Below, in pieces: positions 50,731 to 58,355 of a stretch of 64,000 nt of DNA. The stretch lies in assembly GCA_016790705.1 (NCBI GenBank), contig JAEUOT010000011.1, forward strand, positions 37,362 through 101,361, given 5' to 3'. Made by a program: the position numbers and the translations under genes. Positions within the stretch are counted from its first letter, which is position 1, and every line of letters starts with the position of its first letter. The notes beneath the pieces are model-generated. The model saw only the letters and a program-made list of their open reading frames with translations. It was not told the DNA's origin and searched no databases. Source of the stretch: Hydrogenophaga sp. (GTDB lineage Bacteria > Pseudomonadota > Gammaproteobacteria > Burkholderiales > Burkholderiaceae_C).

Positions 50731-51096
50731 ATGATCTCTTCTAATTCTCCTGCTGCAAATTACATGCGCGTCAAACCCGTTGTAACCGAGTTGCGGGATC
50801 AGGCCATAGCGGCCTTCCTGCTGACGCACGCCGACGAATACATCGATTGGGTGAATTCCCATGTCGAAGACCCAGTCATCAAGGATAATTGCTTGGGATT
50901 CGTGGCCGGGGTTCAAGCTCAGCTGGACAAAGCGGCATTGATTGCATCGCATGGCCAGAAGATGTTGGCCATTACGGCGACGTCTTCTGGCGCTTTGATG
51001 CTCCAGCAGGCCCATGATCGGGCGCTGGCCGAGCACCCGATTTACGGTGGGGTGCTGGGCGTTACCAGTCCATCGAAGGATTCGGTTCGGGCCTGA
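50731..51096 (+). CDS. Hypothetical protein in ICE insertion
   Basis: This 121-residue protein has AAAGGAGC 6 bp ahead of ATG. It is helical, without membrane segment, and has moderate GC. The C-terminal 35 bp overlap, tail to tail, with the leftward gene ending at 51062. No family is recognised. Confidence 0.5.
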   Translation: MISSNSPAANYMRVKPVVTELRDQAIAAFLLTHADEYIDWVNSHVEDPVIKDNCLGFVAGVQAQLDKAALIASHGQKMLAITATSSGALMLQQAHDRALAEHPIYGGVLGVTSPSKDSVRA

Positions 51097-51298
51097 GCGC
51101 CGCCGATTCCAGCCGTCCAGCATGTTCGTGCAGCTTCTCCATCAGGTCGGCCGCTTGGTGTGCGAAACGTTCGTCGTCCCGGGTTTCGACGTAGCTCACC
51201 AGCGAGCGCAGGCTGTCTGCGATCAGGTGCTGCGTCCAGGCCAACTGGGCTTGGGTGACCGGCTGGGACGGGTCTTGGATGGTCGCGGGTGTGTTCAT
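51062..51298 (-). CDS. Small leftward helical protein, start inside hairpin
   Basis: This 78-residue protein (TQAQLAWTQHLIADSLRSLVSYVETRDDERFAHQAADLMEKLHEHAGRL) is the only leftward gene between parA and the IS region. A long helical hairpin is likely. In its mRNA, AAGGAG lies 9-14 nt before the ATG and falls within a 13-bp stem formed with sequence about 76 nt further upstream. Translation may thus be controlled by RNA structure. Function unknown. Confidence 0.5.
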   Translation of the reverse strand: MNTPATIQDPSQPVTQAQLAWTQHLIADSLRSLVSYVETRDDERFAHQAADLMEKLHEHAGRLESAALRPEPNPSMDW

Positions 51299-51400
51299 GG
51301 GAAGGTACTCCTTGAAAGTGGTTGTGTTGATGGAACGGTGTGGGTAGCTCCTGCAAGAGCGTTGACCCCACGCCGTCAATCTACCACGGAGTACCTTCCC
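51299..51400. other. 102-bp nested hairpin (regulatory RNA leader, or recombination/oriT-like site)
   Basis: Perfect 13-bp outer arms GGGAAGGTACTCC (51299-51311) and GGAGTACCTTCCC (51388-51400) enclose inner matched pairs in correct order: GTGGT/ACCAC, TTGA/TCAA, CGGTGTGGG/CCCACGCCG (one mismatch) and GCTC/GAGC at the tip. Together these make one long imperfect hairpin. Read on the - strand it hides the ribosome site of the 51298 gene. Long nested inverted repeats are also usual at oriT, single-strand origins or attC-like sites. Confidence 0.6.
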
Positions 51401-51496
51401 ACCCTTTTGGCTAACTGCTTGATTTACAAGGAAAAAACGCCCTGTTACGGACCTCGTACTTTTGGCCATGCCGATTTAGGGTATTTTTTCCACCAT

Positions 51497-51519
51497 CAAG
51501 ATAATGGAGACTTATCTTG
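51497..51519. promoter_or_regulatory. Palindrome over ribosome site and start of recombinase
   Basis: Perfect arms CAAGATAA (51497-51504) and TTATCTTG (51512-51519) flank the ribosome site TGGAGA, and the TTG start codon is the last triplet of the right arm. Either a protein operator or a translation-blocking hairpin would keep the recombinase low. Confidence 0.5.
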
Positions 51520-53580
51520 AGCGCGCAAGTCGCCGAAAAATCCACGCGACGCGGCCGGCCCTCGGGAAAGGCCCAGGTAGAGCGCGAGGCCGGCCTGCGT
51601 CTGCACGATCTTTCGTTTGCCCGAGCCGTGGTGCAGGGCCTGGCGCCGGCTGCGGCCGCGCAGCGCTACCTGCCCGAGTCGCTGGTGGATGAGCGGGTGG
51701 CCAGCGCCCACCTTCGGCGGGTGTTGCAGATCGCGGCCGATATCCTGAACGGCATCGAGGACCAGGAGGCTGCCAAAGCCCTGTCGGGCTACAGCGGATT
51801 TCCGAAATCACAAGTCAAATCAACAGCTTGCGAAAATCCTGCCATCGCTCGACCGCTGCCAGGCATTCCCAGTCTGGACGAGTTCGCCGAGGAGATCGAC
51901 GCCGAGGACTTCAGCGAGCGCGAGATCCAGGAGCTGTACCAGGAACGGTATGGGGAGCAGTTGGCGGCGACGGCGGCACCAGCTGCGGAAGCTGCAGCGG
52001 TCGACCTCGACGCGGTGCTTCGGGCTTTGGGCATCGTTCAGTCGCGTGGCGTGGTGTTGCCCAAGCCCACGGACCCGGTGCGTCTGTGGTTCAGCCAGAG
52101 CCTGACCAACAGGCTGGTGGATGTCCAGATCGTGCTTCTGCAGGATCTGGTGCAGTACGTGAACCGCCACGGGCGGCACTGGTACAAGCATGTCCCTGGC
52201 GTGGGCCAAGACCGTGCCAGGCGGCTTGTCGGGTGGCTGGTGCAGCATGAGCCCTTCCTCGACCTGAGGATCGCTCTACGGAGCCGCTGGGACAGCGAAG
52301 CCGACGGTTCGTTGGACCGTATGGAAAAACATACCGTATGGTTTTCCATACCATCCCCGGCGCTGGGACAGAGCCTGGTCGAGCAGCCCGGCACAGCAGC
52401 GATGGCCGAGGGTTCGCTCCCTGCAGGCGGGGGTGACTCGCTGCGCTCGATGGGGCCCAATGCCCTGGGCGTGCAGTCCGACGTGGACGCCGTCAAGGCC
52501 TGGCTGGACACGCTGAGCTTCAAATCTCCTCACACCCGCACCGCCTACGCTCGGGACGCGCAGCGCCTGCTGCTATGGGCGCATGAGCGCGGCAAGAAGC
52601 TGTCGACCCTGACCGTCACAGACGCGGCCGAGCACGCCCGGTTTCTGGTCGATCCGCCGCCGCACTGGTTGTGCGAGCTGCCGACACGAAGGGCAGACGC
52701 TGCATGGCGCCCGATGCGCGGACCGCTCTCGGATGCCAGCGCGGCGCGCGCGCTGGCCGCCATCGGGCACCTGTATGGCTTCCTGGTCGAAACGGGTTTC
52801 CTGGTGGCCAACCCGTTCTCGCGCATCCGCAGGGCCTCTGGGCGCGGCAGAGCACCGCAGATCGACACGAACCGCTCGTTCCGGTCCTACCACCTGCAGA
52901 TGCTCGTCGGTGTCGTGCACGCCATGCCGCCCGGACCGGCACGGCGCCGCGCGCGGGCGCTGTTGATGCTCATGGCGTCCACTGGTGTGCGGATTGGCGA
53001 GTTGGGCGGCACCTGGGGTGATGTCATCACCACCCGGACGAACTGGGAGGAGGGCGACGCCACAGGGGATGCCCAGTGTCTGCGCGTGATCGGCAAAGGT
53101 GGCAAGGAGAGGCTGCTTCCCTTGAAGCCTTCCGTGTTGCAGGTGCTGCAGAGGCACCTGGACGACCGCAGGGCGCTGGAACAGCAGGGCGTACTGCCGG
53201 CCCTGGACCTGAGCAAAACACCGCTGATTTCTGTGGTGGCCAAGCCGGTGGGGCCGGACCTGGCAAAGGACAACGGCGGGCTGTCGGTAGCGGGCATTCA
53301 CCGGGTGATCAAGGCGCTGTGCGAGCGTGCAGCCAAGGGCTGTGCGGATGCACGCCTGGCTGCGGAGTTCCGCGCGGCCAGCGCGCACTGGATGCGCCAC
53401 ACCTTCGCGCATGCGATGCTGCGGGCCAGCGGTGGTGATCTTCCTGTGACCCAGCAGTTGCTTGGGCATGCATCCATTGCCACCACCGGCATCTACGTCA
53501 AGGCAGACATGAGCCAGCGCCTGAAGGCTGTGATGGCGCTGCCAGTCATGTTCGATTCGGGAGGGCTGGTCCGCCGATGA
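51517..53580 (+). CDS. Large tyrosine recombinase with N-terminal DUF3701-like domain
   Basis: This 687-residue protein starts at TTG (TGGAGA 7 bp upstream). The first 290 residues (LHDLSFARAVVQGLAPAAAAQRYLPE, PTDPVRLWFSQSLTNRLVDVQIVLLQDLVQYVNRHGRHWYKHVPGVGQDRARRLVGWL) match the phage-integrase-associated DUF3701 type. Core-binding and catalytic domains follow: Arg in STGVRIGELG (near 491), HWMRHTFAHA (near 624-628), LLGHASIATTG and IYVKAD (Tyr near 659). It lies inside the ICE, away from its end, and may be an extra mobile gene that entered between DUF3158 and SSB. Confidence 0.85.
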   Translation: MSAQVAEKSTRRGRPSGKAQVEREAGLRLHDLSFARAVVQGLAPAAAAQRYLPESLVDERVASAHLRRVLQIAADILNGIEDQEAAKALSGYSGFPKSQVKSTACENPAIARPLPGIPSLDEFAEEIDAEDFSEREIQELYQERYGEQLAATAAPAAEAAAVDLDAVLRALGIVQSRGVVLPKPTDPVRLWFSQSLTNRLVDVQIVLLQDLVQYVNRHGRHWYKHVPGVGQDRARRLVGWLVQHEPFLDLRIALRSRWDSEADGSLDRMEKHTVWFSIPSPALGQSLVEQPGTAAMAEGSLPAGGGDSLRSMGPNALGVQSDVDAVKAWLDTLSFKSPHTRTAYARDAQRLLLWAHERGKKLSTLTVTDAAEHARFLVDPPPHWLCELPTRRADAAWRPMRGPLSDASAARALAAIGHLYGFLVETGFLVANPFSRIRRASGRGRAPQIDTNRSFRSYHLQMLVGVVHAMPPGPARRRARALLMLMASTGVRIGELGGTWGDVITTRTNWEEGDATGDAQCLRVIGKGGKERLLPLKPSVLQVLQRHLDDRRALEQQGVLPALDLSKTPLISVVAKPVGPDLAKDNGGLSVAGIHRVIKALCERAAKGCADARLAAEFRAASAHWMRHTFAHAMLRASGGDLPVTQQLLGHASIATTGIYVKADMSQRLKAVMALPVMFDSGGLVRR

Positions 53581-53645
53581 ATTCCACGGTCATGCAGGAC
53601 TGGTGCACCTGCGCGGCCGATCTACCCGCACCAAGGAGAACTGCA

Positions 53646-54038
53646 ATGCAGAACATGTTCATCGGCAAGGGCAATCTGGGAGGCCCGGTCGAACTCAAGC
53701 GCCTGGATGGCCGCAATGGCGAGTTTGTCGTCGCATCCATGCGGGTGATGTTTGCCCGCTGGGGTCAGAACGAACAGGGTGACCTGGAACAGGTGGGTGG
53801 CTTCTGGCGAGAGGTGGAAATCTATGGCGAGAAGGCCGAGGCCTGCGCACGTCATCTGAAGAAGGGCGCCCGCGTCCTGGTGATGGGCGAAGAACGTGAC
53901 TTCATGGCCACCGACAAGGAAACGGGCGAGCAGGTGCAGGTGATCAAGATCGTTGCGGACGATGTGGCCCTGCAGCTCTCGCGCATCGAGTCGATTGTGT
54001 TTCAGCCCTCGCGCGCCAAGGAAGAAGTTCCTGCCTGA
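53646..54038 (+). CDS. ssb: Single-stranded DNA-binding protein, ICE type
   Basis: This 130-residue OB-fold protein (NMFIGKGNLGGPVELKRL, GGFWREVEIYGEKAEACARHLKKGARVLVMGE) has AAGGAG before ATG 53646. It lacks the acidic DDDIPF-like tip of housekeeping SSB, as usual for ICE-borne SSBs. It coats single strands in transfer or replication. The longer upstream frame is rejected because it overlaps the recombinase end without a ribosome site. Confidence 0.88.
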   Translation: MQNMFIGKGNLGGPVELKRLDGRNGEFVVASMRVMFARWGQNEQGDLEQVGGFWREVEIYGEKAEACARHLKKGARVLVMGEERDFMATDKETGEQVQVIKIVADDVALQLSRIESIVFQPSRAKEEVPA

Positions 54039-54120
54039 AAATGCGCAGGCACCGCCGTCGTGACGATCCCAACAAAGAGAAGCGTCGCCAGTACCTTTCA
54101 TCACGACACGGAGGCCCAGC

Positions 54121-54396
54121 ATGTCAGTCAAGCCAAACACAACAAAACAGACACAGGGAACCAGGGCAGAACCACCGGTGAGCCAGGAGCGCAAAGAAGC
54201 CCTGCTCAAACTGATCCGGGTGGAACCCGATCACCTCAGCGGCCTGGTGCACGCCACCGGCTGGGGGGAAGACCAGACGCGCATGGCGCTGTTGCAATTG
54301 ACGGTTGATGGCATGGTGCGCCGGCACAACCGTTCTGGGCGGCAGTATTTCGAGGCCGTTCACCGAATCGAATCCCAGACAGTGAGCCACGCTTGA
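54121..54396 (+). CDS. Small winged-helix-like protein
   Basis: This 91-residue protein has a disordered start (1-25). A compact HTH/wing follows (KEALLKLIRVEPDHLSGLVHATGWGEDQTRMALLQLTVDGMVRRHNRSGRQYFEAV). It overlaps the helicase gene by 4 bp (TTGA), so the two are co-translated. Probably a DNA-binding helper or regulator. Confidence 0.6.
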   Translation: MSVKPNTTKQTQGTRAEPPVSQERKEALLKLIRVEPDHLSGLVHATGWGEDQTRMALLQLTVDGMVRRHNRSGRQYFEAVHRIESQTVSHA

Positions 54397-56393
54397 GCGC
54401 GGCGGTCCTGCCAGCGCCCGTGGCGCTGCGGCCACCCGAGCTGGTGGTCAAGGCGGTGTTCGATGGCAAGCGCCTGGGCTTGCAGTTGCACTACATCGAA
54501 GGCATGGGCAAAGAGCTGTCCAAGGCACGCGCATGCTGGTTCGCGCCGGGGCGCCTGTGGGTGAGCGAACAAACCACTGACGCAGTGGCGCTGGCCTGGC
54601 TCAAACGCCTCTACCGTGGCGAGCACGTCGATATCGATTCGGGCTTGGCCATCATCACTGCCGCCATCCGGTCGCCGCAGCCCGACTATTTCACGCAACG
54701 CCTGGATGTGCAGGTGTTCCCACTGGCCAAGGCCGATCCGGGCAAAGGACGATACGCGGTCAGCTTCTACTTCGATCCACTCTGCGTCAAGGCCATGCAC
54801 GCCTTGCGCGGGCAGTTCCATCCTGCGGCCAAGGCCTGGCAGGTGCACGGTGACGTCGAGGACATCCTGGACACGCTCAAAGAGGTGGCGTTGGTCGAGG
54901 ATGTCCACGTCTTCGTCCATGAGAACCCGGTGGTTCTGGAGGACCTGGTGGCGTCTTCCATCGCCGAGTCGCCGATCTCGGTACCGGCGGCGACCCCGGA
55001 GCGCGGCACGGGCGCGGGGGGCGATGACGAAGAGGGTTCAGGGTTCCTCTCGGCCGAGCTCGAAGAGTCCAGCCGGTTCGAGGTTGACGGTGTGCTCATG
55101 AGCCAGGCGTGCGCAGCCGCAGGCCTGCGCGACTACCAGGAGGTGGGTGTTCACCACCTGGTGTCCCAGTCGGGCGCTTGCCTCGGGGACGATATGGGCC
55201 TCGGCAAGAGCCGCCAGACAGTTGTGGCCACGCGCCATATCGCGGGGGAGGGCAGGGTGCTCATTCTTTGCCCGGCCAGTCTGCGTATCAACTGGGAGCG
55301 GGAGATCCACGCGGTCTACCCGCAGGCTGTGGTCGGCATCGTCGGCGAGGACCGGCATGCCACCCTGTACGGCTGCGACTGGGTGATCGCCAACTACGAG
55401 CGGCTGGGTGGCCTGGTGCGCGACCCCGAGCTGGCCTTCGAAGTCATGGCCATCGACGAGGCGCACTACCTCAAGGAACACCAGGCCGGGCGCACCCGAA
55501 ACGCCTTTGTGCTGGCTACTCGCATTCCACGGCGCTACGTGGTGACGGGCACGCCGCTGCTCAACCGCGAAGTGGAGCTGCACACCCTGCTGCGCATGAC
55601 CGGGCACCGCCTGGGCAGCATGTCGTTGCGCGATTTTCGCAAAGCCTACTCCGGCTCGAAGGAGCGGCGTGCCGAGCTGGCCGCAGCGCTCAAGGGCTGG
55701 ATGCTGCGTCGGCGCAAGGACGTGCTCAAGGACCTGGGCACCAAGTCGCGCCAGGTGCGCTACATCTCGCCGCCCGAGGGCCTGGGCACCTACAACGAGA
55801 TCTACGCGGACATGTCGCTCTACGTCATGCCCAAGATCGTCAAGCTGCGTCAGGCGCTGGAGGCCTTGAAGACACAGTTCCTGATCGAGACGGTCGAGGG
55901 ACTGGGCGAGGGTGACAAGATCATCATCTTCTGCGAGTACATGGCCACTGTGCAGGCCATGAAAGCCGCTTTCAGCGCGGCTGGCATCCAGTGCGTGACC
56001 CTGGTGGGCTCCGACTCGGCAAAACGCCGTCAGGCGGCCATTGACGCCTTCCAGAACGATCCGGCAGTGACGGTGTTCATTGGCACCACGTCGGCCGCTG
56101 GCGTGGGCATCACGCTCACGGCCGCCAACTATGTGGCGTTCGCCTCCCTGCCGTGGACCCCAGCGCTGATGCGTCAGGCAGAAGACCGTGCCTATCGGTT
56201 GGGACAGCAGCGGGATGTGATGGTCATCGTGCCGCTCATCGAGAACACGCTCGATGACGGTGTGTGGAGGCTGCTGCAGAGCAAGCAGGAGACCGAAGAC
56301 GACGTGGTCGAGTCGGTCAGAGCTGCGCTTCCTGGTGAACTGGCCAGCGCGGTCGACGCGGCCAATGCTGCACTGCTGTTGGAGGCCGCTTGA
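54393..56393 (+). CDS. SNF2-family DNA helicase/translocase (SMARCAL1-like)
   Basis: This 666-residue protein starts at TTG. The N-terminal 230 residues include a HARP-like region (VKAVFDGKRLGLQLHYI, RLDVQVFPLAKADPGKGRYAVSFYFDP). The SNF2 core has motif I DDMGLGKSRQ (near 266), DEAHYLK (355), VTGTPLLN, and in lobe 2 GTTSAAGVGITLTAANYV and MRQAEDRAYRLGQQRDV. Such enzymes reanneal or remodel DNA using ATP. Placement after SSB suggests a job on single/double-strand junctions during element replication. No nuclease domain is seen. Confidence 0.9.
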   Translation: MSAAVLPAPVALRPPELVVKAVFDGKRLGLQLHYIEGMGKELSKARACWFAPGRLWVSEQTTDAVALAWLKRLYRGEHVDIDSGLAIITAAIRSPQPDYFTQRLDVQVFPLAKADPGKGRYAVSFYFDPLCVKAMHALRGQFHPAAKAWQVHGDVEDILDTLKEVALVEDVHVFVHENPVVLEDLVASSIAESPISVPAATPERGTGAGGDDEEGSGFLSAELEESSRFEVDGVLMSQACAAAGLRDYQEVGVHHLVSQSGACLGDDMGLGKSRQTVVATRHIAGEGRVLILCPASLRINWEREIHAVYPQAVVGIVGEDRHATLYGCDWVIANYERLGGLVRDPELAFEVMAIDEAHYLKEHQAGRTRNAFVLATRIPRRYVVTGTPLLNREVELHTLLRMTGHRLGSMSLRDFRKAYSGSKERRAELAAALKGWMLRRRKDVLKDLGTKSRQVRYISPPEGLGTYNEIYADMSLYVMPKIVKLRQALEALKTQFLIETVEGLGEGDKIIIFCEYMATVQAMKAAFSAAGIQCVTLVGSDSAKRRQAAIDAFQNDPAVTVFIGTTSAAGVGITLTAANYVAFASLPWTPALMRQAEDRAYRLGQQRDVMVIVPLIENTLDDGVWRLLQSKQETEDDVVESVRAALPGELASAVDAANAALLLEAA

Positions 56394-56482
56394 ACGGTCG
56401 GCTGACCAACCACTTTTTCAGGCTTGTGCGTTGCCTGGCCAGCGCGTGCAGGTTCACTCAAACGGCCGTTCAGGAGGATTTC

Positions 56483-56842
56483 ATGAAAGCTCGATCTGTC
56501 ACATGGGCTGCGCTCGCGGCAGTATCCGTATTGGCGCTGGCCGGATGCGCGGCCACGCAAGTCTCACAGCAGGGTGCTGCCGTCGAGATCGTGACCCAGA
56601 AGCCCACAGGCTGTCGCCTGATCGGTGAGGTGGTCGGCAGTCAGGGCAACGTCTTCAGCGGTGACTTCACCACCGACGAGAACCTGCTGATCGGTGCCCG
56701 CAACGATCTGCGCAACAAGGCTGCGGCCATGGGCGGCAACGTGGTCCACGCGCAGGACGCACTGCACTCAACCCACCCCAACAGCAGAGGGGCGGTCAAG
56801 AGCACGGTGGTGGGCAGCGTGTTCGCTTGTCCCCGCAAGTAG
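56483..56842 (+). CDS. DUF4156-like lipoprotein
   Basis: This 119-residue protein has CAGGAGG ahead of ATG 56483. The signal peptide ends in LALAGC, so it is lipidated. The mature part, PTGCRLIGEVVGSQGNVFSGDFTTDENLLIGARNDLRNKAAAMGGNVVHA, fits the DUF4156/YjeI-type lipoprotein pattern. It was probably acquired as cargo; its role in the envelope is unknown. Confidence 0.7.
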   Translation: MKARSVTWAALAAVSVLALAGCAATQVSQQGAAVEIVTQKPTGCRLIGEVVGSQGNVFSGDFTTDENLLIGARNDLRNKAAAMGGNVVHAQDALHSTHPNSRGAVKSTVVGSVFACPRK

Positions 56843-56867
56843 AGCGCAACCTGTTGCTGGACACGTT

Positions 56868-58238
56868 ATGAACAACCAGAGCCAAATTCGCGCGTCTGCC
56901 CTGATTCCGCTGATCATCTTCATTGAGGGCTTTTGCTCGCTGGGTGCTGAAATCGTGGCCCTGCGTCGCCTGGTGCCTCATGTAGGCAGCGCCATCGTGG
57001 TCACGGCGCCCACCATCGGTTTCTTTTTGCTCGCGCTGGCGCTCGGGTACGCTGCAGGAGGCAAGGTCACGCAGGGACATCTGGCCCGCGTGACCCGAAA
57101 CTTCCTGCTCTCCGGCGTCATCATCGGCGTGGGCCTGGCCGGACCGGTGGTCAATGCCCTCTTTGCGCAACTGCAACCGGTGTGGTTGGCCTACTTGGTG
57201 TTCATAGGCGGCGTGCTGTGTCCCATCGCCTGGTTGCTCGGGCAGACCGTGCCGATCCTGAGCAACTTGATGAAACACGACCATGTGGGTCAGGCCAGCG
57301 GCACGGCGCTGTACTGGTCCACGCTGGGCTCGTTCCTGGGGTCGGTGTCGCTGTCGGTGATCGTGATGCAGTTCTTTGGCGTGTCCACGGCGGTGCTGGC
57401 CTGCACCTTTGGGCTGCTTGCAGGCGCCTTGCTGTTGCAGCCTCGGCCGCTTGGCCGGACGATGCTGCCTGTGGCGGTCGGGGTTGGGGTGATCGTGGTG
57501 AACCTGACGCCCATCGCCGCGGCCGACACGGCCTATGCCGACTACCAGGTCATGCCGCTGGATTCGGTCGGGCATGTTCGCGCCCGCATGTTCATGTCCA
57601 ACAACTCGCTGTCGTCCCAGATCGACGACAGCACACCGCCCAAGGTCCATCCCTACATCAGCCACATCCGTCGAACGCTCCTGGAGGACCTAGGGTTTCG
57701 GGAGCGGGAGGTCCTGGTCTTGGGCGCTGGTGGTTTCACGCTGTCACAGCAGGAGCCCTTGAATCGCTATACCTACGTAGACATCGACCCAGCGATCCGT
57801 CAGATCGCTGAGGATCATTTCCTGCGCGGACCGGTTCAAGGTGAATTCGTTGCACAGGATGCACGGCAGTATGTTCTTGAGACCTCGCGCCGGTTCGATG
57901 CGGTTGTTGTGGACGTGTTCAGTGATCGTGCGGCCATCCCCAGCCACTTGGTCACGCGGGAGTTCTGGCAGGCCACACAGCGGACGCTGAAGGCCGATGG
58001 CGTCTTGCTGGCCAACCTGATTCTTGACTCGCGTCTGACCTCACCCTACGCGCGCCACTTGCTGGACACCATGGAGAGTGTCTATGGCCGGTGCAGTACC
58101 GAGGTGCTGCGCAAGGGACAGGCCTTGTCGAACGTCATCGCCGTCTGTCATGCCGGCGGGCGACCATCCCCCAGGGGCATCTACTCGGACGAGCGCAACA
58201 GGGTTGACTTTGAAAAGTACGCCACCGGCATTCGATGA
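56868..58238 (+). CDS. Membrane-fused spermidine synthase-like protein
   Basis: This 456-residue protein has about seven N-terminal membrane helices (residues about 8-215) and a C-terminal Rossmann domain. The Rossmann part has EVLVLGAGGFTLSQQEP, YTYVDIDPAIRQIAEDHF and FVAQDARQYVLETSRRFDAVVVDVFSD, the layout of polyamine aminopropyltransferases. The gate acidic residues are only partly recognisable, so substrate is uncertain. Start ATG 56868 follows the lipoprotein by 25 bp. It is ICE cargo, possibly affecting membrane or polyamine state. Confidence 0.75.
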   Translation: MNNQSQIRASALIPLIIFIEGFCSLGAEIVALRRLVPHVGSAIVVTAPTIGFFLLALALGYAAGGKVTQGHLARVTRNFLLSGVIIGVGLAGPVVNALFAQLQPVWLAYLVFIGGVLCPIAWLLGQTVPILSNLMKHDHVGQASGTALYWSTLGSFLGSVSLSVIVMQFFGVSTAVLACTFGLLAGALLLQPRPLGRTMLPVAVGVGVIVVNLTPIAAADTAYADYQVMPLDSVGHVRARMFMSNNSLSSQIDDSTPPKVHPYISHIRRTLLEDLGFREREVLVLGAGGFTLSQQEPLNRYTYVDIDPAIRQIAEDHFLRGPVQGEFVAQDARQYVLETSRRFDAVVVDVFSDRAAIPSHLVTREFWQATQRTLKADGVLLANLILDSRLTSPYARHLLDTMESVYGRCSTEVLRKGQALSNVIAVCHAGGRPSPRGIYSDERNRVDFEKYATGIR

Positions 58239-58262
58239 ATGCCGAAGGTCATGCACACGGGT

Positions 58263-58326
58263 TCAACTCTGGTCCCAGGCCTCGATCACCAGTTGCGCGT
58301 TCTCAGGGCACGCGTTGATGGCTGCA
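58263..58326 (-). pseudogene. C-terminal remnant of a gene cut by the IS21-type element
   Basis: Next to the IS tip, the - strand reads an open frame AINACPENAQLVIEAWDQS followed by TGA (58263-58265). This looks like the last 19 residues of a real protein. The rest was lost or lies beyond the insertion. The source is unknown. Confidence 0.35.
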
Positions 58327-58355
58327 TGTTGATTTCAACGCAATCCTGACCCCGG

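Noticed and set aside
51299-51400. The nested hairpin as an integron attC site
   Set aside because: The outer ends lack the paired RYYYAAC/GTTRRRY core sites and no integron integrase is near, so attC identity is not supported, though a recombination site of another kind remains possible.
49567-54400. A new antiviral defence operon in the ICE insertion
   Set aside because: SNF2 helicase, SSB and small orphans might suggest it, but no nuclease, toxin, sensor or other effector domain was recognised, and SSB and maintenance genes explain the context better.
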